From positions 5,642,001 through 5,706,000 of the forward strand of contig JAMPIQ010000003.1 of the NCBI GenBank assembly GCA_024699855.1: a DNA stretch of 64,000 nucleotides, read 5' to 3'. The DNA comes from Aphelenchoides besseyi. Its lineage: Eukaryota; Nematoda; Chromadorea; Rhabditida; Aphelenchoididae. Of this stretch, positions 1 through 11,888 are shown one piece after another. How positions within the stretch are numbered: the stretch's first letter is position 1; every line of letters begins with the position of its first letter. A program made the translations under genes and the position numbers. The notes under the pieces were generated by a model. That model did not search any database and had not been told where the DNA came from. It saw only the letters and a program-made list of their open reading frames with translations.

Positions 1-3000
1 TTATAGATAGTCATCTTCGAATTACCGCATCATCTTCTTCACTTTGTATCAACAGGTCGTTCAGTTTTGTTGCTAATTTACTGAGATATTCGTTCATTTC
101 TCCTTCGGTATGATTTTGAACGTTCGATTCGCTGACGAGCTTCGTATTCAAGAGTTGCAAGGCTCTGTCGCGCAGTTGTGGATCGAGTTTTCCTTCATCA
201 AGCAGATCACACATGATATGACCACTAACATTAGCAGGCAGAATGCAACGTAGCTAAACGGAGTTGTTCAGTAGCAAATCACATCACTTACTCGTTCCGC
301 AATGATATCCGCTCGTGCCGACAATGCAATCCAGTACTTCAATGCTTGTAACTGCGCTGCTCCGTTAGGTGTTCCACGAGATTTTTGCTCCTCTTTTTCA
401 GCTTTCGTCAATTCGTTCGAAACAAATTCGGACAATGAGCCGAGAGTTGCGAGCATTCGTTTGCCAATTGTTGATGCTCGTTTGTAGATTTCGTCGTCGG
501 ACAGTTTGCTCAACTAAATTTGGAAATAGCATAACATTCAAAAACGAAACTTACCTCATCAAATAGCGATTTCTGATTCGACATTTTTAAAACAAAGCCA
601 ACAATCATGTAACGATAATGTTTGAGGAGAGGAGCCGAACGAACATTTCGATCAAAAATCTTCGAATTGTGGTGCGTTTTATCGAACGTGATCTTTGTTT
701 CGCCTCCTAGCCAAATGACATAGTCCAGTAAATCCAAAGCCAATGATAATTGTTGTTCGGGAGGTAGTGTTGTGACGAAGTCGAGACAAATTTCATCCAA
801 ATACTCGTTATTTGGCTTGTTTTTTGTTTTTCCCGCTTTCCATTGAACACAAATGTTGTCGAAGATGGTGGCAAAAATAAGCCAAAGTTCGGATGCTTCA
901 ACACACGTTGCTAATGAACGCAGAATTCGTGGTCGACGATGAGCCGGGATGTCGGGAAGCGCCTTAGCAAATATCCGCGATACTTCGAGCAGTTGTTGTT
1001 GACCCTGTCCAGGTTGGGAATTCAACATCGCAAATAGAAGCGCTCGTAACGCTTCTTCAACAACCATTAAAGTCAGTTCGTTGTCTTTCTTGAGTAATCC
1101 ATCGCCCATAAATGCAAACAACGACATGATTTGGGTTGTTAGTTGTGTAGGAATCAACGATGCAACAGCAGTCAGGACTTTTAGCGCATTTCGTAAAACC
1201 GATTGATCGTGTGTGAATCGAATTGCGTTGACTAGTGGCTCAAATTGAACGCTTGTGCCGACCATTTTCAACGCATCTATAGAACAGCTTACAGATTTTA
1301 TCAGAAATCGAACTACCTTTTTGTTTTAGGAACTTGGACAAAAGAACCAAAGTCAGTTGTTGAACGTACAGCGCATTTTTGATCGTTGGGAAATCACGAG
1401 GCGGTTTGTCCGTACTAAAGCGACTTAAACATTATTTGAAACGAATCACATACATTTCAACCATTCCGAAAAGATGTTGAATTAACTCAGCACTCGGCTT
1501 AATCACCGTGGACGTGCTAAACAATTCCAAAGCAAAAATCAATCGGACTTCAAACTGTTCATCTGATTCGTCTGCAAGTCGCGCTTGCAAGTTCTGCGTA
1601 CCGTGACGAGATCGTTTAGCGGCGTTTGGAGCAGATGGTGAAATCAACGAAACCAACAAGGACGGAGAAAGGTTTATCTGAAGATCGAGTTGAACTTCAT
1701 TTTCATTACCTGTTTACTTACATTTGTTAGTGACATCTTCAGTTGAGCACGATAGACAGATTCACTGTTTTTAGAAATGAAGATAACAACACCAGTGAAG
1801 TAGTCCTCCAAATCTTCAGTTGTTTGTTTCGACAAATAGGAAGAATCTTGCAACGATTTCAATGCCCATTCCAATTCTTCGCGATCGGGCTTAGAGCTGC
1901 CGAGCATGTCCAAAATAAACATTGGCGACTTCTTGAACTTCTTTCGAACTTCGGCGCTTTTATGCAAGTTTTTGAGTTGTTCATCGACTTTCTGTAAAAG
2001 TAAAGTTATTTTGGGGAAGGACACTAAACATACTAGAATCTTTTTGCTCGTCGGTACCTCCATTGTGTCTGTGATTTCGGTTGTGTTTTCATCGAAATGA
2101 CGACTGTGACTGGAACGTCTACGACGTTTCTTCTTGTTTTCTTGTTCCAAATTCAGTATTCCAACTTCGTGAGTTGAGATTTTGCAGCGTTCCATCAATC
2201 GGTTCAACTGTTCGCCGCCGGTTAACATCTGTTCGGCACGAATGGAATCGAAAGTGTCAGCAAATCGAATTGCAATTCGTTTGATCGCTGCACCCAATTC
2301 ATCCGGAAGCTCGTCAGCGTCTTTCGTAGCGGCTAGTTTTTCCAATGAACCGCGAATTACAGTGGCTGCTTGAATATCATTCATGGTTTCCAAATTAAGA
2401 ACGATCTTCAAGTAGGGCAACAAAACGGCCGAAGCATCTTTGAAACTCTCTGAATCGTGCAATTAGCACAAAGATAAACTCAGAGATCTTACTGTCGACA
2501 AGCAAATCCAGTGCGGTATTCACAAAAGGAACAACGAATCCTGTCAAATCGAATTTCTCCAAACTTTCGCCAAGATACCCGCCAACATTAAGAGATTCAC
2601 CTTTGCGCAACAACTTCATCAAGACTCTAAAACAATCGAATGAACAATTGAACTCCGTTTTCAACCAACTTTTTCGGAAGTGTAACTACCGGTTGTCGTT
2701 GACAGATTACGAAAACTGTGTTCATTGCCTGTTCGAACCAGACATCTCGCATTTTCTAAAGTGAACACTTAAGACGTTTGATGGTGGCTAACATACCAGC
2801 ATAATCAACTTCAGAATTTCTTGAACTGTTTCCTCGTTAAGGGTCGTGTTCATAACCAAGTCACAAACAATAATGAAGCCGGACAATTTGTAGGGTAAAA
2901 TCTTGGATCTTAACCGAAAAGGTTAAAAGTGGTAGTTTTTGTTTATACCTTAATGCAGTGCCCAAAAATGGCATAATACGCGAGATGAGCTGATCAGTGA

Positions 3001-3787
3001 TATTCGCCGGGTCTTCGAACAAATGAACCACAACACTTGTGAAGAAGGTAAAGTGATTCTGCATTCGAGTTCCAACATATTCATCACCAACAAGTTGAAT
3101 TGCTTGTTGTAGAAATTGAGCGTAAGCAGCAACAAAAAACTGCTGATTTCCGCCTTTGAAACACGATCGTAAAATCGAATTAAAGGGAATCGGAAGACCA
3201 TCGGCTGAAAATTCTTTGGCGAATTGCCATTCTGGACGTTCCAATTTCATGATTTTGAGCAAACGACCAAACGAATTTGTTGAGTGATAAACTAGAAAAG
3301 CGTTGGCCAATACATGGCTGTTGAACAAGTGGATCTGAAAAGCAAAAGAACAAAAATAATCGAGAATTGAAAAGAACATACATGGTACTTGTGAATAAGC
3401 CATTCCAGCACCTGTTTACAACCTTGATGATGGAAATACGGTGACAAATAAACGATCATTCGATTCAACGATTCATTTAACGCTTCATCTTCTTCTTTCG
3501 AAAGCATTGCACGATTCAACGTTGTCGACGAGGAATCGAATAGTCGCGGTTCATAGTCAACAAACGATCGATCGAACTTTCGCAGTTGTTCCAAACCAGC
3601 GAGACCTTAAAATCAAAGCAAATTACAAAACGATCGTTAATTACAAACCCAAATTGTAGAATTCTTCGTGATTGAAAGACGCGGCTTCTTTTCGATCGAA
3701 CAACAACGACGCGTGTTCCTTCTCAACACCGAGACTTTTACTTGCCGGTGCTTGTAGATTGTTTAATTGGGCACGAAGCGACGGCAT
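1..3787 (-). CDS. HEATR1: HEATR1/UTP10 small-subunit processome protein, 5' part (runs off left edge)
   Basis: This is a nucleolar U3 snoRNP/t-UTP protein needed for rDNA transcription and 18S pre-rRNA processing. The ATG at 3787 opens MPSLRAQLNNLQAP, like the family N-terminus. It is followed by FDRKEAASF, a LAGLEQL segment, YLSPYF and LEWLIHKYHV, the conserved UTP10 N-terminal block. Further in are a FTHDQSVLRNALKVL / FMGDG / IPAHRRPRIL region (510-1271) and LLDEGKLDPQLRDRALQLLN (around 200), which match the family in the same order. About a dozen short introns interrupt the gene. The frame meets TGA at 11-13, but GCG|GTAATT just before it looks like a splice donor. The family's C-terminal BP28CT region has not yet appeared, so the gene probably continues beyond position 1. 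Family length is about 2100 residues; roughly the first two thirds is here. Identification is strong. Confidence 0.9.
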
Positions 3788-4827
3788 TTCGATTCCAACA
3801 ATCCGTCAAAAGAATCCAATCACTAAGGAAGCTGAAAAGAGGAACAATGCGTGTTTGTGTGAAGACACAGTTCACTAATCGATTTCCTTTGTTAAGAAAT
3901 TGTAAAGAGACCAACGGATTTTTATTGTTCGTTCAAGTTTTCCATGTGCAGATACGATGAACATCGATTGCGATGCTCATATGCGTTGATTACAACCGTT
4001 TACTTATTACAAGCAACAAATCGCAACTGCATTTTCAACTACTTGGTCACAAATTTGTAGAAGAAATTGAAGAACATAATTTGATAGTAACTGTCACCTG
4101 ATTTCCGACAATGTTTCTCATATTAATTGCAAAATAAGCCAACGACACGTGTTTGCGGAGTGTGCCATTAGTTCGCAAGACAAACGAGTTGATAACGAGA
4201 GAACCTGATGGCAAAAAGGATCATCAGTCGGATGTCAGTTGAGCTTCCGGTCCGTGAGTTTTCGAGATCGAGTAGAATGAAGGCGGGAGGCTGTTGAGCG
4301 GACCCGAAACCTGTCTTTTTCTCAATCGTCGGGATCTGTCGGCCCAGTGAGAAAACGTCCGATTTGTGATCGCGTTTGAATTCAGGATTTCCAAGGTGCG
4401 GAATTCTTCAACATTTGCAAATCGAGTTTGTTAACCGAATAGGTTTGTTCGCGCTGTCCATCGTCTGTTTTACTCTAATTAGCGAATCGAAGGAATGGCG
4501 AGCAAATGATTTGCGATTACGTGCGATTAGTTTGTCTTTTCGAAATCTTTTTGTCGGAACAATCGTTTTGATCGTGTCTACGAGTCGAAGAAATTGGCAG
4601 TCGGTTTTTGTTTCGCTTCGTCTTTTTGCCTCGTGAACGAGCTATTAACGCCTTTCGAAGTTCACACGCTCTCTTCCATGCTGACCGTTCAGTTTTTTGT
4701 CGGACATATTTTAATGTTTAGCTGTTTTTTGCGTTTGTTTTGTTGATAACATTTCACTTGTTTAGATTCGTTATATTTTCTTGTTTTCCAGTTCTGAAGA
4801 CCGCTTGTTGTTCATTATACGAACGTA
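3788..4827. promoter_or_regulatory. Divergent promoter region between HEATR1 and PPP4R4
   Basis: This is a 1 kb gap between head-to-head genes. A pyrimidine-rich splice acceptor ending at about 4791 precedes the PPP4R4 ATG by some 37 bases, so PPP4R4 has either a 5' UTR intron or a trans-splice site there. An 86-codon frame at 4376-4636 shows no recognisable domain and is probably chance. Confidence 0.45.
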
Positions 4828-7800
4828 ATGTCCGAAAGAGGTGATGAAACAAACAGTTGCGCAGCTGAAACAACAATCATTCTCAAGTCGTCGAGTGTGG
4901 GAGGCGTTGAAGCGAAAATGCCAACAGATGAGTCTGAAGAAGTTGAAGAGGAAGAGGAGGAAGAAGACTGTCAAGATGTTCGCAGTGAAATGTCGAAATC
5001 AGCTGAGAGATTGGCAGCGTTGATCGCAAGTGCTTCAGCCGAATTTGATTTGGACGAAACGGCATTAGATGTATCAATCAAAGATCTCAAGTACGTTGTA
5101 TGTTTGACTGAGAGACTAAAACAATGGATTTGTAGAACCGGGAATCTTATGCGGAAACTGACGGTTATACGCGGATTACCAGACAGTATTCGAACAGAAG
5201 GAGACATAACGATAGAACGTCTAATTCCCGCAATTCAAGTATATAAATATTAATAGTCTTTAGTTAATTTCGTTCTACAGAGTGCACTCTTGGATGATGC
5301 TTCCTTGGATTTACATGCCGAAGCGATTGCGACCTTTAGAAACATGATTCGCGATCGAGAGTTGGCTGTTTTGTATCCGTTCGTTTTCACTGTTTTTCTG
5401 GGAATAATAATGGATTTAGGGGTCTAAACGCCAAGCTTCTTTCTTTAATCCTCCAGTTTATTGATGCGCATTCAGAATGTCGTAAGTTTTCGCATGAAGA
5501 GTATATCTTAGTACAATGTTTAGTAAGCGGAACGGCGTGGTATGAAACTCTGCTAGACATTGTTCCTTTCTTTCCAGTTCGTACGATTGTTGATTTGGTA
5601 AGTGCATTAACCTTTCGATCAAAATGAACGGAGGAGTGATGTATGAACGGTCTTATTATGACGAGAAGTCGACTTAGCAAAGAGCGGCGGGTGGAAGATT
5701 AGTAATTCGGCAGTTTAACTGTGCAGCTGCTGACCGAACCTTACGATTTTTGTACGTGATTTTTGAATGGAACACAAAACTAATCCGATTAGCACCCTCA
5801 CGTTCCTGAAAAACGAGGGCAAGTTCTCAATAGTCAAACAAGAAAAGTTTTGTTTACATTTACGATACTGCAAAATATCATATTCGGGAGTCGCTTTCGA
5901 GTGAGAGCGTTTTTATGTTTTATCGTTTCCGTAACCGAAATGCCGTTCCTGCAAATCGACCGCATTTCCGATGGCAAACAGAAACGGTCGTCGACGGCGT
6001 TTTGGATTGCCATTGAATTGAGAAGAACTTTTACTTTGATTCTTTTTTCTATTCAATGGCGATTCTCTACGATGAACGTCGTCGTCGAACGAGTTCGTGG
6101 CCATCAAATGTGAGATCTCTCTTCCATTTTGTTTTTCATTTATTTTGATTTCATATCGTTGAGTTTAGGTGATTCCCGTTGTTGTTACACGTGCTGAACC
6201 TAACCGAAAAGCTCAACTTCGATCGATTTCGTCACGTCTAATCGAACGTCTTTGCGACATTGTACCGACGGATTGTGTGCGAAAAGATTTGGCTCCTTGT
6301 GCACAAATGTTATGTCAAGATCCATCACCAATGGTCAGAACGGAAGTAGCACAGCAAATGAGCGTAATAGCACGATCATTGAAGTGAGGAGAAAATACTC
6401 GGTATGCAATTCTTGTTTTAGCAACTCAACTGATTGCGTTAGTCTTGTACTGCCATGTCTTATCGAATTATGTAAAGACGACGAGGTCGGTGTACGAGAA
6501 GCCGTCTTAAACACAATTGCCGTTTGTCTGCCGCATTTAACCGTCGAGAGTCGTCGAACCGTCGTGATACCGTTGTTGAAACGATGTGCCGAAAGAGCTT
6601 TGATTCTTCGCGATTTAGAAAGTAAGTATATGACAGATACGAAGGCGAATCTTTTATTCGTCATAACTAAAACAATAATCTACAAAGAAACCCCTAACAA
6701 TAATCAACATGAAAGTTCAATACTTTTGAACAAACGACTAGACACTTCATTGGATCGCAGATCTAAATGGAATGTAAAATGGGCAGAGTAAATTTGCGTA
6801 CTTGTATATTTAAGTCGATTTGACATGCGCGTTTAGCCCGAATGGTGCCAATTTCATTTCGGGTTTGTAACTATTTGACGTTGAATCATCACTGCTGACG
6901 TCCGACTCCGTTTTTGTATTTGAACGGGCCGTTGCGGTGTCGTTCGTTGCTGAGCTGACAAAATGAATCTCGCCGTTCACGAGCATCACGCGGCAATAAC
7001 CGTCACGAAGATTACGAATTTTCGCGAGTAGCAACTTTTTCGATGTGAGCTATAAAAATAAAATAAAAATCTCATAAAATCGAACCTTACCAACTGATGG
7101 TGGTGCTGTTTTGAGTGGCGTTTGTGACACACATACGACGGAGTAAACGAAAAGGCAGTGTAAACATTTCAAACGCTAAACGCAGAAATAAAAGCATGCT
7201 CATAATTGATACTTACCCCCGAATACAGCCCCAATCAAAAAATCGACGTACCAAATTTGGGTGGACATAATTTATCAAAAGTGACGACCGTCAAATTCGT
7301 TTTGAATTACGTTGAATGGTAACAGCAATGAGTTAATACATGGACAACAACTTAATACAAAATGTCAATGCTATGCTAACGCTAACGTGTCGTGATCAGT
7401 TTATTTTTATGTAAAATTCCGTTTACCGTGTTCTTTTTGGTAATTAATAATAAGCGACAATTAAGTTTTTAACTCTATAACATAACCGTTGGATGATAAT
7501 TTTGTGATAAGAACAAAGTATCTCGATTAATCTCATTGACATTTCACCACATTTTATTTGTTTTTAATCAAATCGTCGAACTTCTACACCATCAAAAAAT
7601 AAACCCTGAACAAGAGTAAAATAGCAATAGAAGTTTAAGAGTAAAACTTCATATCAACTTCCCGCTCAACAACAAAATTCATATCATTAGGCGAAAACCA
7701 AATTTTAACAACATCCATCAGTTTGCAAACAATTAAAAATGGCGCGAGTTTAAGCACGTATTTCTCGTAGCATTGCAAAATGTTTAAGATGTTAACACAC

Positions 7801-9873
7801 CTTTTTTGTACCAAAAAACTTAAATGACAAGTAAACTTTCAGGTTCAGATGTGATTCTTCGCGATAGTTCACTTCAAGTGGTGGCACGTCAATTGGGCGC
7901 GTGGTATCATTCGTTACGAGAACTTTTGTCGCCACAAGATGAACGCTGGTTCTACGATACGTATACACGACTGGCTGAACTATGCGCCGAAAAAGAATCG
8001 CTTCTTTTACTCAGCTGTCGACGTATGTGTGCTTATAATTTCCCGTGTTTTGCTCGTTTCGCATCACGAGTCGATTTCAATGAACGACTTTTGCCATTAC
8101 TCCAGAAATTTTGTGTTGATCCCGACGAAGAGGTGCGAATAACAATGGCTGCTGGATATCACGAGATTGTTCAACTTCGACCCGATGAACCGGCTTTGCT
8201 TAATCCTTTCATTGAGTTGATTCGCGGTGGTTGTGCAGAAGTTGTTCAGCATTTAACCGGTCAATTAGACCGCACACTTCCGGTGTTATATGGAGTCTTA
8301 AAACAGACTCTGAATGGTCCTCAGACATTGAATCGAATTCAACTCGATCGTATTCTCCTCGGATGCAATCGGTTAATTCGCGTGACGGGATCTTGGCGTT
8401 CTCATGAGTAAGTCAAGAAATAACACAATTTGATTTTTTATCAATTCTAGAGCGTATCTCCGAAATCTGGTTTCTTTATGTCGTTTGGTGCCAACAAACG
8501 ATCTTTTTGTTTCTTTTGTTCCACTCTTTAAACAGGAGGTTTTGACAGCTCGAGCTTTGCCCTGTCGAATAGCCGCCGTTCGTACGCTTCTTCTAATTAC
8601 ACGCGAATTACCATTGGATCGAAATCGAAAAGAAATCATCGACTTTTTCACTGAAAGTAAGTTCTTATTGCAGTTAACAAGATTCGCTGTCGTTCGATTT
8701 CAGCTGTCGCTGAACATGAAAGCTGTCAACGACGTCGATTGTTCGCTGATGCTATACCCGTGGTTTTGGAGAACTTCAGTCGCAACTTCTTTCTCAGTCA
8801 CTTCTTCGATCCACTTCTTAAGCTAAGCAAGGATCCCATTTGGAATATAAGGTATTCATATTCATTTAATCACTTTCATTCAATTGATTGCAGATTGCTT
8901 GTTGCTCGATTATTCTCCGATATAAAACAACGACTTGTGTATCCGGCAAACGAGGAAGCAATAACACGTATGGAAAGAGCGATGCGCGACTTGTTGGCTG
9001 ATGCAACTTCTGTTTACGATCGACGAATTCTACAACAATATGCTGTTGAATTTTCACGATCAGAGAACGCTCCCGATGAAAACGTCGATGCACGACAGTT
9101 GGCAGAAGAGCAAAAATTGTGGACAAACATTGAGCCCGTCGAAGAACCGAAACCGAAGGTCCCACCGCCCGTTCCGCCCCGCAATCGCCAAATTCGTCGT
9201 AAATCTTCAAGCGGTCAATCAACAACATCAGAAAGTTCAGCGCCTATCCAAAAAGCTCCTTCAATTGAAATAGTTGAAGCAGAAACATCGACATCACCAG
9301 TCACGTCCACACCCGATTCACAGCACTGGAAAACGAATCGTCCGGAAAAACCCAAAATGGCGATTGTGCGACGTAAGTGCTTTAGCTTTCGTTTTTAACG
9401 ACATCAAAATTGCAGCTCAACCTCAAGTTACGGTCACTCAGCGTTCTCCATCGCCGATGCCAACAACCACTCAAACGGATGAAACACGAAAATCCAAGCT
9501 TCCGCTTGCAACCGCTCGTTATTATCGCGGATCTTCGTCTCCACTCAACAGTCCCACTTCACGTCAACCCTCTCCAACGATATCTCGCGACCTTACAAAA
9601 TACCGACCGCGTACTGTCGATACTCGCAAACCACCCGCTGGTTTACGACGTTCAGCCACGGCAACTAACCCTTTGTCAGGCACTACCTCTTCAGCAACGA
9701 GTTCGAACACCAATTCGATGTCCCGTTCAACTGATGCATCTTCAGGTCTCATGACATCACGCTCCGCTTCGACCATTCGACGTCCGTATTCTCTACTCAA
9801 AGTCCAGTCGAGTAGTTCGGTCGTCGATCGTAAACCGGGACATTTGTCGCTGAGAGTGACATCAATGAGTTAA
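4828..9873 (+). CDS. PPP4R4: Protein phosphatase 4 regulatory subunit 4-like HEAT-repeat protein
   Basis: This is a HEAT-repeat scaffold that by family binds the PP4 catalytic subunit in the cytosol. An acidic N-terminus (DESEEVEEEEEEED) leads into exons that follow the human PPP4R4 order. These are SALLDDASLDLHAEAIATF, a VIPVVV...SISSRLIERL helix pair (6169 on), LCQDPSPMVRTEVAQQM, LCKDDEVGVREAVLNTI, RRMCAYNFP (about 8010), DPDEEVRITMAAGYHEI, PLDRNRKEIIDFF and LSKDPIWNIR. After about 9100 the protein becomes low complexity: a proline stretch PPPVPPRNRQIRRK that looks like an SH3 ligand, then a long Ser/Thr/Pro/Arg tail ending at the stop at 9873. Introns at 5598-6168 and 6622-7842 are unusually long for this window; the second may contain a gene on the other strand. 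A poly(A) signal AATAAA lies at 9890. Assignment is good; exact exon ends near 5370-5590 are less certain. Confidence 0.85.
5598..6168 (+). other. Long intron of PPP4R4
   Basis: GTAAGT donor after codons for RTIVDL and TTTAG acceptor before VIPVVV. At 571 nt it is about ten times the usual intron here. Overlapping frames on both strands show no known domain; I see no gene in it. Confidence 0.7.
6810..7268 (-). CDS. Possible small gene nested in a PPP4R4 intron
   Basis: On the minus strand, inside the 1.2 kb PPP4R4 intron 6622-7842, an ATG at 7268 opens MSTQIWYVDFLIGAVFG with a clean GTAAGT donor. A second exon after TTTAG encodes a hydrophobic/basic piece around FEMFTLPFRLLRRMC and ends at GTAAGG. 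A third exon after TTATAG carries an open frame running to 6810, including LRDGYCRVMLVNGEIHFVSS and an acidic Ser-rich stretch. The three exon-like blocks with splice signals look like a gene. With the splice sites I can see, however, exons 2 and 3 do not join in the frame of the longest reading frame; the in-phase join stops after about 20 codons. No family is recognised. The N-terminus looks membrane-associated. Low confidence in the protein, moderate in transcription. Confidence 0.35.
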
Positions 9874-9951
9874 TTTGTTTTCTTGTTGCAATAAAATTGT
9901 TTTACAAATTCGCATAATTTTATCGCATCCCTCCAAACCGACTGTCGAAGA

Positions 9952-9967
9952 CCGTTGGCCCCAACGG
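9952..9967. repeat. Short perfect hairpin in the PPP4R4-peptide gap
   Basis: Arms CCGTTGG and CCAACGG with a 2-base loop, 58 bases after the PPP4R4 poly(A) signal and 23 bases before the next ATG. It could be a 3'-end or promoter element, or chance. Confidence 0.4.
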
Positions 9968-9990
9968 CTAGTGTTTGAAAGCAACGTGAA

Positions 9991-10230
9991 ATGAACGGTC
10001 GAAATTTGTTGTTGGTCTTCTTTCTCAACCTCTTCGTTTTTCTCTTCGGATTTCTGATGATTCAAAAGAGTGATGCGTACAGTAAGCAATAATTTTGAAT
10101 CCAAATTCACGAGATTTCAGTCATGTGTCGTACGAGTGAGGACTGTTTGAATCCGGCAATGCGCTGTGAACGTCGTCGTAGTTCAATCGGAAACTGCGAA
10201 CTGGATACCGACTTCGAGGACGACGATTGA
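9991..10230 (+). CDS. Small secreted cysteine-containing peptide, two exons
   Basis: This small gene is made of exon 9991-10081, a 39-nt intron (GTAAGC...TTTCAG) and exon 10121-10230, giving about 66 residues. The first exon encodes a textbook signal peptide: NGR, then a run of Leu/Phe/Val about 20 residues long, ending near IQKSDAY. The mature part holds four cysteines (MCRTSEDC, MRCERRR, GNCEL) and ends in an acidic FEDDD tail before TGA. The poly(A) signal AATAAA at 10263 supports a separate transcript. I do not recognise a named family. The C-x6-C-x6-C-x8-C spacing would fit two disulfides and a secreted signalling or defence-type peptide, but the function is unknown. The intron is shorter than most tools allow, so this gene is easy to miss. 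Confidence 0.7.
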
Positions 10231-10262
10231 AAGTTTTCGATGAATGAAACGAAAGTATTTCA

Positions 10263-10268
10263 AATAAA
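10263..10268 (+). terminator. Poly(A) signal of the small peptide gene
   Basis: AATAAA, 33 bases after the stop codon at 10230. Confidence 0.5.
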
Positions 10269-10519
10269 CTGCATGTTGAACAGAGTGAAGTGATAAGGCT
10301 AATTGAACAACATAAACGAATTCCTCGAATTTTATCAGCACTTAAAGTCGAATGATTGAAACACAAAATCAAAAATCGATCATATCATTTTGTTTGCATT
10401 CACTGCTTAAAATCGCGATCTTTTTTCTCATTTCGTCTTTCTGCTGATGATCCCACAGAGATCGGGAACAAAATGAAATTAAAACGATAAACAACAACGT
10501 CCGGAGAATCATAGGGACG

Positions 10520-11767
10520 ATGGTTAAGGATCGTCTGGCTGAGTTTCAGGTAAACGACGCGACTAATCCAATTTCTTTATTGTTGTTCAGAAATTGTCCG
10601 GCAAGAATGCAACAACATCTCGATCAAGAGCCTCCACAGTCGACAGCACAATTCGTCTCGAAGATGGTCGTCCGGCCGCCAACGATCATCTTCTAGAAGA
10701 CAGAGATTGGGAGCAAATGGATGCCGTGAGTTCTTCCAACTGATTGCCAGTTAAATTCACTTGTTTAGTTTCTTCGAAATGTCTCGGAAGTTCGCAAAAA
10801 AATCAGTGAAATGGAGGCTTTGCTGCAGAAACTTCGTGAAATCCACAAACACAAATTGGTCTCGCCGGGTTCTCATTCAGGTAAACTCTCGTTGAAAACA
10901 TCATTGAACCCAATTGCAGAGAGTACGGAAGAACTGAACGAAGTTCAAAGTCGATTCAACAATTTGTCTCAAATAGTTTCTCGTTTTATTCACGGTTTGT
11001 ACTCATACAGAAACTATTACTAATTGGATGTTTTAGAAATTAACAAAGAAGTCGAGAAAATGAAGAAATCGAAGGATGCTGTGGCTCGAATAAAAACTGA
11101 TCAAGCACGAACTATCACTCGAACCTTTCAAAACATTATCATCGATTTCAATACCGAGCAGGTTAACTATAAGGAACAGTGTCAGAAGACGATCTCAAAA
11201 TACTTATCAATTGGTTAGTTCAAATCAAAGTCTTCAATTTGCATTCATCGGACAATTTAGCCGGACTCCAAATGGAACAAGAAGATGTAGACGATGCGAT
11301 TGAAAAGGGACATCTATTCAACACTGTTGGAGTAAGTTTGTTCGCTTGTGATCTCGCAACTTCAATACTTTTAGGTGATGATGGCTGAACGTGACAAGAA
11401 AGTTTTGTTCGAAGATGTGAAGTCACGACATGATGATATTGTGAAATTAGAAGCTTCAATACGCGAATTACATGAAATCTTTCAAGATATGGCGATGCTA
11501 ATTGAAAGCCAAGTATGTTTGTCTTTTTCGTTTATTTCAGATTTTATTTTCTAGGGTGAAATTGTTGATCGAATTGAGACGAATGTTAACTACGCTGCTG
11601 AATACGCTGAAAGAGCGCTTCGTAATGTCAATCACGCTAAACGGGCCAAGAACCGAAATATCAAGCTAAAGATTGCCGCTGTTGTGTGCCTTGCTATTGT
11701 GATCTTACTTATCATTGTTCTGCTCTCAACAGTCTTTTGTATTTACCTCCCATTTGTCTGTCGTTAA
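10520..11767 (+). CDS. Plasma-membrane-type syntaxin (Qa-SNARE)
   Basis: This is a tail-anchored t-SNARE for vesicle fusion at the cell surface, STX1/STX4 class. The start at 10520 gives [10 protein letters not shown]. The N-terminal Habc bundle includes the exon with [20 protein letters not shown] and a middle segment with [19 protein letters not shown]. The SNARE motif runs [19 protein letters not shown] then [15 protein letters not shown], with the zero-layer Gln in the ESQG stretch. A single C-terminal membrane anchor ([19 protein letters not shown]) follows and the protein ends YLPFVCR. Several short introns; length about 300 residues is normal for the family. SDHAF2 begins only 121 bases downstream on the same strand. 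Whether this is the ortholog of STX1A or of another plasma-membrane syntaxin cannot be decided here. Confidence 0.9.
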
Positions 11768-11870
11768 GTTCACAGCCAACATAAAACTTTACATTCTGCC
11801 AGTTGTTCTTTCGCTCAATCATTGTAAGCTTTCGACTGAAATACATGGTTACAATACAAACGTTTTGATC

Positions 11871-11885
11871 TATAACTGTTTGCAG
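11871..11885 (+). promoter_or_regulatory. Splice-acceptor-like site just before SDHAF2 ATG
   Basis: ACTGTTTGCAG ends 3 bases before the SDHAF2 start and follows the syntaxin stop by 118 bases, with no AATAAA between. This is the expected position of an SL trans-splice site of a downstream operon gene; cis-splicing to an unseen 5' UTR exon is the alternative. Confidence 0.45.
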
Positions 11886-11888
11886 ATA

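Noticed and set aside
11..13. TGA at the left edge as the HEATR1 stop
   Set aside because: The family continues several hundred residues further and GCG|GTAATT directly before it fits a splice donor.
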